NCBI GenBank assembly: GCA_947179485.1
Contig: OX359246.1
Span: forward strand, 21,514,001-21,578,000
DNA from: Allacma fusca
Lineage: Eukaryota; Arthropoda; Collembola; Symphypleona; Sminthuridae
Length of the DNA: 64,000 bases
Direction: 5' to 3'
In this document: in pieces, positions 14,101 through 26,009 of the stretch
Layout of the letters: every line of letters starts with the position of its first letter
How positions within the stretch are numbered: position 1 is the first letter of the stretch
Made by a program: the position numbers and the translations under genes
Notes under the pieces: model-generated
The model's input: only the letters and a program-made list of their open reading frames with translations
The model's database searches: none
Told to the model about the DNA's origin: nothing

Positions 14101-17100
14101 TCATAACATGTTTTTGTAGTTGAGACTTACAAGTTCACAACATGTTGTTGTTATTGTAAGTCTCTATATTATTGTGCCCTTCAAGGGTACCTCACAACTG
14201 TTATGATGTTATTGTATTTACTTACTAATAACAGGTCAGTTGCTGGGTATATAAGCCAGCAGCATTTTCTAAATAAAGTTAGGTATCTTCTAACTCTGGA
14301 CCTGAAAGGACTCCTTATTTCTCCACGAAAGTCAGATCGGATCATTTGGCTCCCCGACGAATTAATCCCCGTTGTACCCCGTAACACCTATACCCGCCGG
14401 GAATCCGCTAAAGGGACCGCTCCGCTTCTCCGTCTACCGCCGGACCTCCGCTGCGCCGCTTAGGCTACCCGCCGGACCTCCGCTCCGCTGCTCCGTCTAC
14501 CCGCCGGACCTCAGTTCCGCTGCTCCGTCTACCCACCGGACCTCCGTTCCGCCACTCAGGCTACCCGCCGGACCTCAGTTCCGCTGCTCCGTCTACCCGC
14601 CGGACCTCAAATCCGCTGCTCCGTCTACCCGCCGGACCTCAAATCCGTTGCTCCGTCTAACCGCCGGACCTCCGCGCCGCCACTCAGGCTACCCACCGGA
14701 CCTCAGCTCCGCTGCTCCGTCTACCCGCCGGACCTCAGTTCCGCTGCTCCGTCTAACCGCCGGACCTCCGCTCCGCCACTCAGGCTACCCGCCGGACCTC
14801 AGCTCCGCTGCTCCGTCATCGGTTCCATTATCGGCATCAGAGCATAGGGCCATCTTCCGAGTATTAAAACGAGCGGTGTTTAATAGCCTTCAACGTGAAC
14901 TCAGCAATCATCAATTCACGTCATTTCAAGAACAAGTGAATGCATATGTATCTCGTCTAGCCATCTTACAGCAAGTATCTGGACCATCAACTACTTTGGC
15001 ATTGATTCTGGACTTTTCATTTTTTCCTCTTCCCGTTTTGACGACAACGACCCCTGTCGCCAGGGGTAGGACTACTATTCCATCAACAATCGGTTTGGGA
15101 AATTTATCATCATCTGACGAAGACATACCATCACCTCAACCCTCCAATCCGCCAACGCCTCCGTTTGATCGGAATACTACATCGCCAATCGACATGGCTG
15201 ATCAAGACTCCCACGATGCTGTTTTTAACGCCAACATGTTTCGGCTACGGGATTTGCAAAAGAAAAAGACGAATAATGTGTCTCCGCCTTCAACCGGGCA
15301 TGTCGGTGATGCTGCCAAATATCACCTCACGTTCTACATGGTGGACTGTTTCATCGACGAACTCAAAACTATGCAAACCTCAATATCATATCTTCGTACA
15401 GGTTGTTACAAACTATTTTCGGAACCTGATCGCTCGCCCTAACTAGAAGCTCAAGTTCGCCTTGAAACACTCTATTCGACAGTTCGGGCAGAGATGGCTA
15501 CTCTTCATAAACAATTGAAGGACGAGATGCCTCCAGAGCAAAGTCGCCTCCGTACTCCCAAGGTATATGTGCCTTTATTTTCGGGTCATCACAATCTCTG
15601 GCCTACCTTCAAATCAGAGTTCCGAACTCTGGTTGCTAATTCCAATCTATATTCGGCTTCGGAGAAGATGAGATTATTGGTTGAGGCATTGGCTGCCGGT
15701 GACGCCAAGGATATGTTGGCGGATCTTCAAGTGACCGATGGGAATTGGGAGGTATGCTGGGCAAGAGTGCAGGATCGGTACGATTCTCCGAGGGAGACAG
15801 CTCATGCTGCCATTCGGCCACTTCTGGATCTTCCCCCTTTAATGAGCCAATCCGAAAAGGGTCTCCACAAACTGATCAATACAGTACGGACCACTCGAGC
15901 GCAGCTCGGACAAATTGATTTGCATGGCGTAACTCCAGAGGAAGTTCTCTATCTTCATTTTGTAATGAGCAAATTGGACCAGAAGACGATTTCTGAATTT
16001 CAAGACGAATTATCTGATAATCATGTACCTTCTTTAGAACGCTGTATTGGGTTTTTAGCAAAGAAGGCTAAAAATATTGGTCTTACTAAAGAAATCAAAT
16101 TCAATAGTTGCTCCCCAGCTACGGTCAGTTTTGCTCCGCGTTCTCGAAAGGACAAGGATGTTGATGATAAGGCATCGCGCAAGGTCTTTACGATGACGTC
16201 AGACTCCGACACATCTAGAGAACCAAGTGCAGATCGTAGTCGACAACGATCCAAGAAGAAGACAAAACGAGTAGTGATCTCTCGCAAGCGATCCACAAGT
16301 GTCTGTGGCATCACCAAGCCAAGACGTTCCCAGGTTCGTAGCCACTCTGGTTCATCTGGCGCATCTGTAAATATTGCTCAGACGCAACGGCGACGTTCGT
16401 TTCCTGTTTCTAAAAACATGGCTCCACCGTGTTCGTACTGTGGTAATTGCAAACATCGTATTTATACGTGTACTTCGTTTTCGGCTCTTTCTGTACCTGA
16501 CCGTCGTAATTAGGTAATGACAGAACAGCGTTGTTAAATTGTCTTGGTTCTCATACCGTGAAGGAATGCAGTTCACTTAGGAAATGCCTGATCTGCCAGT
16601 CTCGGCATAATACACTTCTGCATAATGATGGTACTAAGAGATTTTCTGGTTTTGTTAATGTCATTTCTCTTGGGCGCTCGAAGGAACAGACCGCAGTTAT
16701 GCCCACTGCGATTGTCAATATTCAAACCCAAAGGGGTTGTAAGCCAGTACGATGTCTCTTGGATTCTGGTTCTCAAGCATGTTTTATTACAGCAGATATT
16801 TTCAAAGAATTACGGTTGCCAATGCAACCATATGCTGATAGTTTTGTTGCTGCAGGGAATCAGCCTATTAATGTTCTTGGTGTGGTGACATTTACTATTA
16901 GATCTACAGTTGTCAAATCTTGGTCACACATAATTGAGGCTTATGTTTTGCAAGAAATTACTAGTAATGTACCTAGATGTGCTTTTGATATTTCCAATTG
17001 GAATCATATTGATAATTTAAACCTTGCTGATGCACAATTTAATAAACCAGGACCAATACATGTATTATTTGGCATAACTCGTTTTGATAAGTGTCTGTTA

Positions 17101-20100
17101 ACTGGCCCTGTTAAAAGTAAGGTGTATCTGCCAACGGCATATCCTACAAATCTAGGGTACGTAGTAATGGGTTCAATTGAAAGTCCAGTTCAAGGAAACA
17201 TCGTAACACGAAAATCAAAGATGGAATTCGATATGGAGAGGTTCTGGCGTATTGAAGAAATTCCGTATTCTGTAAAGTTAAACGCTGAGGATCAATACTG
17301 TGAGGACCATTATCAAAAGCATACGTACCGTCGAAGGTCTGGTGCATATGTTATTAAATGGCCTTTTATTCCTGACCATCCAGCATTAGGAAACTCAAGG
17401 GACATGGCTATTCGACGTTGGTACTCCGTGGAAAGACGACTTCTCCAGTGCCCGGAGCTGATGGAGCAATATCAGCAACAAGTTAAAGAGTATATAGATT
17501 TGGGACAGATGGAACAAGTTCCAAATAGATTAATTAGTAAAATTCCATCGTCTTATTTACCACATCATGCAGTTTTCAAGGCAACTAGTACTTCTACAAA
17601 GGTTCGAGTTGTGTTTGATGCTTCGGCTGTAACATCCAGTGGTGTGTCATTAAATCAAATAATGTACTCTGGCCCTAAAACTCAACCAGATTTGTTTGAC
17701 CATTTACTACCGTTTCGACTAAAACATGTCGCGATGGTTGCTGACATTAAGACTATGTATAGACAGATTTTTGTGCATACAGAACACCAAGATTATTTCC
17801 ATATAATATGGAGAGCAAAACCAAATCAACCCGTTTCCATGTACCGTATGAAGATAGTGCCTTTTGGGGTTTGTGCTTCACCATTCATCGCCTGTAGAAC
17901 ATTACAGCAATTGGCAACAGATGAAGTAATGAAATTTCCTATGGCTGCTGAAATTGTTAAGAAACATTTCTACATGGATGATTTGATGTTCAGCATCGAT
18001 TCTGTTGACCAAGCTCTAGAAGCGCAACATCAGCTCATTGGAATGTTGAAGACTGCAAATTTTGAGTTAAGAAAGTGGAGTTCAAATTTTGCAGAATTGT
18101 TGGAAGCTATTCCAATTGAACTACGTGAGACGCAACTGCCATTGCGTACTGATGATACATCTACTATCAAAACACTTGGTATAACTTGGAATCCAGCTAC
18201 CGACGTGTTCACATTTAAGGTTATCTTAGATTTATTGAAACATCACACGAAACGTACAGTTCTGTCGGATATTTCGAAAATGTATGATCCCATTGGATGG
18301 CTTGGCCCTGTAATTGTGACTGCTAAGATTCTGATGCAGACCCTTTGGACTAGAAATCTTAATTGGGATGATCCTCTTCATGATGATATCCTTTCTTACT
18401 GGTTAGATTTTGCAATTAGTCTCGTTCAGCTAGAGAAAATAACTGTACCCAGATATTTGGGATACCATCCTTACAGATTGTTACAATTGCACGGGTTTTC
18501 TGACGCTTCTGCCAAAGCATATTCTGCAGTAATTTATCTCCGAATAGAAAGTAATGGTAAAATTGTTTGTCAGTTGGTAACTGCCAAAACCAGAGTATCG
18601 CCATTGAAGACGTTGACATTACCTCGCCTAGAACTTCAAGGTGCAGTTCTTTTGGCTGAACTGATGCATCACATTATGACAGTCTGGAAGTTACCTTTTG
18701 AGTCAAGACACTATTGGACTGATTCGGAAATTGTGTTACATTGGTTGACGGCATCCCCAACAAAATGGAAAACGTTTGTATCTAACCGCGTATCCCAGAT
18801 ACAAAATCTTTCAAATAACAATCAATGGCATCATGTAAGTTCTGAGAATAATCCCGCTGATGTGGCTTCTCGTGGAATTAAACCTGGTGACCTCATTGAT
18901 TATAAATTATGGTGGCATGGACCCGAATGGCTCAAGGATCCTGACTATGAAATTCCGGAGTGGGTTCCTCATTCAAGTTTACCAGATGATGAACAGAAGT
19001 CTACTGCCCTACTAATACAGAAGGACGATACATCCATCTTACAGGAACTCTGTCGAATTTCATCTTGGAAGAAGGCAATTCATGTTTTGGCTATCATTAT
19101 TCAAGTTGGCCGGGTAAAATCATTTCAAATAAAGAAGATTGGCGAACTCAAACCATCAGAATTGTTACATGCTGAGAATCAGCTTGTCAGGCTGATACAA
19201 CACGATGTTTATGAGAAAATCATAGTTGCTGTACAGGCTAAGGATTGGTCGTCTAAGCAGTTCAAGGAATTTCGATGTTTGGGTTTGTTTGTGGATGATT
19301 ATGGACTATTAAGGGTAGGTGGACGCCTGGATTATTCGGAACTGCAATTTAATGTGAAGCATCCATTACTGCTGCCTGGTGACAACTTATTAGTTCGGCA
19401 TCTTATTCGAGAGACCCATATTTTATTGGCACACTCAGGCAAACAGACTGTCATGACACATTTGCGAAATAAATTCTGGATTCCAAATGGTGTTAAGCAT
19501 GTTAAGAGTGTGTTGGACAAGTGTATATTATGCTTAAATTTTCAGCTACTGCGAGACAACAAATTATGGCTCAACTACCAGCTTTTCGAGTAAAGACGCT
19601 GTCTAGACCGTTCGTGCATACTGGTGTGGACTTGGCTGGTCCATATCATCTCAAGAATTTCACTGGTAATCGTGGTGGACGGTTTAAGGTCTGGATTTGT
19701 CTCTTCACGTGTATGGCATCTCGTGCAGTTCATCTTGAGCTCGTGTCATCTATGTCTTATCAAGGGGTTTTGCTGGCATTCAGACGGTTCATTGCCCGAA
19801 GAGGACTTCCATCGAATATGTATTCTGATAATGGGACCAACTTTGTTGGAGCTTCTAATTTTTTATCTGGGATTGTTAATAGTCTTAATGAAGAACAAAA
19901 ACGTATATTGCCCGATATACCTTTAGAAACAATCATTTGGTGTTTTTCTCCTCCTCGAGCACCTCACCATGGGGGAGTTTGGGAGGCGTGTGTTAAACTT
20001 GTGAAAAATTATCTCAGGAAGTTATAGGGGCGAGAACCATATACTTGGGAAGAATTCGAAACCATCCTTATTTTTACTGAAGCACTTGTAAATTCAAGAC

Positions 20101-23100
20101 CAATTACACCTTTGTCAACCGACCCAAATGATTTAGAAGCCTTGACGCCAGCCCACTTCCTGATTGGAACAACAATGATGGTTCCTCCTGGATACGACCT
20201 TTCACATCTGAAGTTAAATCGTCTAGATAAGTTTCAATTGATACAACGGCGATCTGCAGATCTGTGGCAGAGGTGGCAGAAGGAGTATATTACTTCTTTA
20301 CAAGGTAAACAGAAATGGCAAACAGAAAGTGAAAATCTCCAGACGGGAGATATGGTGATTGTTATGGATGATGCTCTACCTCCGTTGAAATGGAGATTAG
20401 GACGAGTTAAGGCTATCCACCCGGGAAAGGACGGGTTTGTGCGAGTAGTAACGATAGAAACCGAAGTATATTATATTACGAAGGATGGGAAGTCTGAGCG
20501 AGTTATTAAAGACTTTCTTAGACCCATCAGTAAGCTTGCTAAACTACCCATCTTGGATACAACCACGGAACCATCTCTTCCTAAAGAGTCACCTCAGATC
20601 AACGTGCCACCTGTTGCCGATAATTCCGAACTGTCTGGTGTTACGGACCTTCCCACCTCACCAATGACCAACTCTTTAGTTCGTAGGAACTTCTGTAAGA
20701 ATCAGTATGGGATTTGGATTACTTTGTTCATAGGGTTTTCCGTTTCTTGGCCGTTGACTCATGCACGATCAGATTTCAAGGACTGTTCATTGATATACGG
20801 GAGTAATCATATTCGTTTTCTATTTATGCTAATCGGGTTGTTCATTTCATACGTGTATTATTGTATTCAAAGGCTGGGAGTAGGCGGTTTAATATTGCTA
20901 GTGTTAATAGTAGTCTTTGTGTATAACCCAGTATATTCTGAACATGAAGATCTTGTTACGACTACACGGTTCGCTTTTTGTGGTAATGGTTCTTCTCCTC
21001 ATCATGAAGTACCTTCATGTTATCGGCAAGCATCATGGATGGAGATTTCACCCAATGGTGTTGGTTGTGTTTATTCTAAACGTTGTGTGACTGGAAGTCT
21101 GAGTCCGTCAGCTTTAACTTGTACTTCGAAGAACTGTTCTGGAAATTCTTCTATTGATTTAGACAAGATTTATTGCCAAGATTTTAGTGTTGTGAAGAAT
21201 ATGGAATTAATAAATGATAATAATATCCGTTCACAATTTTGTACTGTTGGAAACATGGCGTTGCGAGAATGCAAACATTTTGTTGAAGAACTGGTGGATG
21301 TTCCTGTTGCATTTCTTCAGGCTCGTGTGTATCCACTTAGGACGCTTAATCTTAAGGAAGTTGCTGATGCTACTTCTTTCAGCTCTTACAATTGTTCAGG
21401 AGATTGTTCTGGGAGAAATCGCCTTATTGGTGCATGTGCTGGTGACATTTCCTTTTGTAAATATTTTCGATGTTTTGGATCTAAAACATCATGCAATTGT
21501 ACCTATAATAATTCGTATGCATGTTCTAATTTTGGTACAATGACTGTGTCAAATAGAGAATGTCACATTGACGAATATAAAAACACTTCGTGTTCTATTC
21601 GTATTAACACCAGATTGGCTCTTTGTCCGTTAGGACAACTGTCTTGTTTCCGTATAGAAGATGCTCATAATCAATTATTAGGAACAATAACTATTGAAAC
21701 AAAATCTGTTGCATTAACATGCCTGAAACAGCTATTGTATTATGTTCCTAGAGCTGTTGAACAATGTTCAAGTTCAATTCAGTGTTATAGTTTATATCAT
21801 TCAGCAGAATGTAATGGGAATAAGTGTGAAAATTTCGCAGATAATGATACCATAGACCACTTTAAGAGTTCTGGTAATCATCTAGGATGGTCAGAATGTG
21901 AAGATTTTCGTGTTGCTGGATGTCCTTGGTGGTTAACTCGAGATTGTATTTTTACTAGATCTTATTTACATAATCCCACTAGTGAAGCTTTTGCAGTTTA
22001 TAATTGTCCCGAATGGAAGTTTTCAACTAAGTTAGATATTACCATGAATCTTGGTGATCAGATGAACCATAATGTCCCATTATTACAAGCAGGGATAGCT
22101 CAAAGAATAAATAATATTGAATTTATGTTAATTTCTGTATCAGTACCTCCCGTGCCAGTTCTTAACGATTGTATTTTAATGAGAGGTACACAATCAGCGA
22201 CAACGCCTTGTAATTCACGTGAGGAGATAGCTGTAGGAAAATTAGGAGAGATTCAATGTGATTCAATTAAAGATGCCAAGTCATTGTCTCAGAATTGCAT
22301 AGGTAGCATGTCTCTCATTAATAGGATTGTTAATTCTTCTGGTATTAAATGTTTAGCTGAACTTATTGATCCTGTAAAATTGTTAACTATTAATCAGTTA
22401 CCTCTTAAAATTAATGATGGTGTTTTGGTTAAACATATGGATGAAATTATTTTTGAATCGTCTACTAATACACTTCTTGAAGTACAGATTTCTACTAATC
22501 ATTTTAAGTTGATTAAACAGGTCGAAGAAGCTCACTGTTCTGCTGAGTTTATAAAAATTGAAGGGTGTTATAGTTGTTTATCAGGAGCAGTATTAACAAT
22601 TGAAGCAAAGGTTGATTTTGGTAAATCCTTAGTAAGTCTGGAGTGTCCCGATGCTGAATTATATGCTCCAGTATCTTTGTCTGCAAGTATGGAACCTATC
22701 CATTTGATTGTTAAGTTGAATTCTCCTGAAATTGATTTACAATGCCGACTTCGATGTACTAAGAATACTGTTAAATTAAATGTTAAGGGACATTTACAAT
22801 ATTTACCTAATGTAGATTATAGAGACCATCAAACCTCTGTATCTTATGAACCATTTAATAATGGTTTGGGTTTTAGTTGGTTGTCTCTAACAGGTTTAAA
22901 TTGGTATAGTTGGTTAACCAGAGGAATTTTGTTTTTTGGTATTATTATTTTTATGCTCTTTACTTTGTTTATTAGTTACCGTACTATTATTAGAAAATTA
23001 GTTTGATTTCATTTGATCATGTTGATCAAGGGCGGCAGAATGTTTTAACATATGTAACCTAATTTACTTTGAACTTTAGGTTCATAACATGTTTTTGTAG

Positions 23101-25974
23101 TTGAGACTTACAAGTTCACAACATGTTGTTGTTATTGTAAGTCTCTATATTATTGTGCCCTTCAAGGGTACCTCACAACTGTTATGATGTTATTGTATTT
23201 ACTTACTAATAACAGGTCAGTTGCTGGGTATATAAGCCAGCAGCATTTTCTAAATAAAGTTAGTTATCTTCTAACTCTGGACCTGAAAGGACTCCTTATT
23301 TCTCTCCGAAAGTCAGATCGGATCACTCCAGACACTGATTGCTATGGTGAATGCGATTAGGAACAGGTTAAAAGGAAAAAGAAATCAGTTTTTTCTGGAA
23401 TTGACTCGAATGACTAAATTCGGAGCTCTATATGTGTACATCCGCAATTGTTCTTGTTTACTAAACACTGCGACTGAACTGTCTGATTCACCGATTCAGT
23501 TCAGTTCATCGGGTGAAACTAAACTGAACTGTTTTTACTTGAACTGAACCGAAACCGAATTTTCGTTTCAGTTCACTGCTTAAACTGAACTGAACTGCAA
23601 ATTTTGAATCGAACTGAACTGTTCCGAGTTTTAGGTCACAGAATAGTTTCTTATGGGTAATGATGAATAAGGATGGTTAGTAAAAGGGATCCTTTTGGGA
23701 ACGATTGTTCACATGGACAAACATCACTCGAAAATATGTTGTAAAATATTTTTAAGTCTTAAATAAATATAATAATACCAGGGATGAAGTGAAATCCCTG
23801 TCCTATGCAATGCGCATGCAGTTATTTTTGAAACCTTTGGACACGTTTTTTCCCCTCTTGTGCCAGACTTGCCAGAGATAGAATCATAAATATTTAGGTA
23901 CTCCTTCGTGGTATAAGTATCTATGTATGATTAAGTAAGGAGTTTTCTCGAATGCTTGGTCCGTTTCATTAATACTGTGCAGTTTATGTAGTGTTGTAGA
24001 ATCAATTTCCTATGTTCTATACATTAAAGCAAGCTTATGACGAAGTAAAATGCATAAGTCTCTGTGTTTGATCAAAATATAGATAATTTAAGGCTGACGA
24101 GCGAATTGCTGTGGATTGGCATTGCTATTTTGCACACTATTATATCTATGTAAACATTTGAGTAAGTGATGGCTGAGCTAACAAACTTGAATAGGGTGTC
24201 AGATGTATGTATTAGTTACTTGAATAAGAAACGTATACTATATATGATGTGTGACGCGTTTACCCTTACAGCATAATGTAAACCCACGATGCTCTTTACC
24301 CTTGTATGTACTGTAATATGTACATGACATGGGAAACCCGATGGGTTAACACAACAGGCACAGTGTGCTAACATTTACCATTGGTGGTTGGGAGACTGAA
24401 CGTTAACACATTGTAGTAATAAATCTGAGAGAGTATACCTGAGAGAAGGTAAATTCGCTCGTCGCAAGAAAAGCTAAAAGAATTATAAAAATCATTCTTA
24501 TCTTACAAAAGAACGTAGCAAAATAATTTTTATACATAAATCTCTCTTGAAAGGCAGTATGTACGAAAATTGTCCTGTAAGTTGGTAAGAGGGTGATTGT
24601 AAAGGCATAATTATAAAATTATATTTTTTATCACAGGAGATATAACACCAAACAATGAGAAAAGCACATCAAATTTTTGTATTTTCAGGAATGGGTCTGT
24701 AAAATGGTGCTGGCGATGCAGTTCTACGCTATGGTAGCGTCAGTGAATTGGATGTTCATACAGGGTCATTACCTCCATTCCAAACTAACGACCAATGTCT
24801 TTGACCATGGAATTCCACTAAGGATCTACTGCAGCCTGGGCTGGGGTAATTTTTTGACCAAAGTTTCCATGGTTTTGATTTTTATGTTCAACATATACAC
24901 AACTGTAATGGGCCCCTTCACTAAATTCCCTTCAGCACCTAATTCCAAAACAAAGTTCCGGAATTCTGTGAGGACCTATCCGCTCCCTAAGCTACATCCC
25001 ACAATTGTGTATCTATATTTACATCTCGAACGTGAAATTACTCCTGAGGAGAGTGCCGCCCAGCTTTATGTAAAACAATGCTTTTTATATGCTCCCGTCC
25101 TATTTTATTGCGGCAATAAACGTTTAGGCTCCTGTATTTAATATAATGGTCATGGAAGAATATGTAGACCTATTTCCTACTGAACCAATTTCAGCATCTG
25201 GAAAACTTCCCCCCGTCGTGGGAATCAGATTTGTGGTAGGATTTCACTCCACATGGGTATTCCTAATAGAGAGAGAGAGAGATGCAGAATCAAAAACAAA
25301 TTCGGAAATTATCTCCTTTCCCAATACATACAGCTAAAGGCATCAAGAGCAAATAACTACATAGTCCTAAGATTTATTGTTAAAATTCTGGCTCTCCAGC
25401 AGTATATACATAACAATTTGTACACACAAGCGCCTGAAACTGTGAAATAGCACAGAGCACTGATAGACTCTTCTTTAAATCCCGTGTACATAGATGAAGT
25501 TAGTCTGTACAGATAACCAATCCTGCAAGAACACAGTGTACATCTGGAGAACAGCTCTCCGTGAAATTTGTACAAGGGAAGCTATTACTGTAATTCCAAG
25601 TGAGTGACGACGACAATGTGAGGAAAAGCAGGAGACAAAAAATAAGAATTATTGCGTGGTAGTAGACAAACCAAATACGAAAACAAGGGAAGAAAAACAG
25701 AGTAACAGAAATCCCCTGAAAAAAAAATTCAGAGCACAACTATTTACTGTATATACATTTCTGCCTTAAAATTTCCAACTGGCTCCACATCACTTGCACC
25801 ATATGTTATAGTTGAAGGCACAACTTGAGTCAATGCATACATCTACAAATAATTTATGTAAGCATTGGTTCAGGAAAATAATTTCCATGTGAGCAAGAAG
25901 ATACTTTCACTTATACTTATCACTTGAGTAAACTTATTCTTTCTCTATATGTTCCTATAAATGCACGTATCCCT

Positions 25975-26009
<35 letters not shown>

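Larger units (their letters stand above)
14060..23325 (+). mobile_element. BEL/Pao LTR retrotransposon with an envelope-like gene, defective
   Basis: A 9.27-kb element bounded by 285-bp LTRs that begin TG and end CA. The internal order is leader with a 32-bp tandem array, gag, protease, reverse transcriptase, RNase H, integrase and envelope, all on the + strand. Reverse transcriptase, RNase H and integrase motifs are of BEL/Pao type, including the YMDD active site, the LELQGA RNase H motif and the NSRPITPLS/LTPAHFLIG segment after the integrase core. gag-pol carries two in-frame stops and two frameshifts. The LTRs differ at about four of 285 positions by my reading, so the insertion is fairly recent. 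No convincing target duplication flanks it (left TCCCC, right CTCCA). Confidence 0.92.

Noticed and set aside
14203-14463. Open frame starting in the 5' LTR
   Set aside because: It covers the TATA box, polyadenylation signal and primer site of the LTR element, so it is not a plausible protein.
25253-25575. Short open frames on both strands near 25.3-25.6 kb
   Set aside because: Located in a receptor intron and partly made of GA repeat; no domain.
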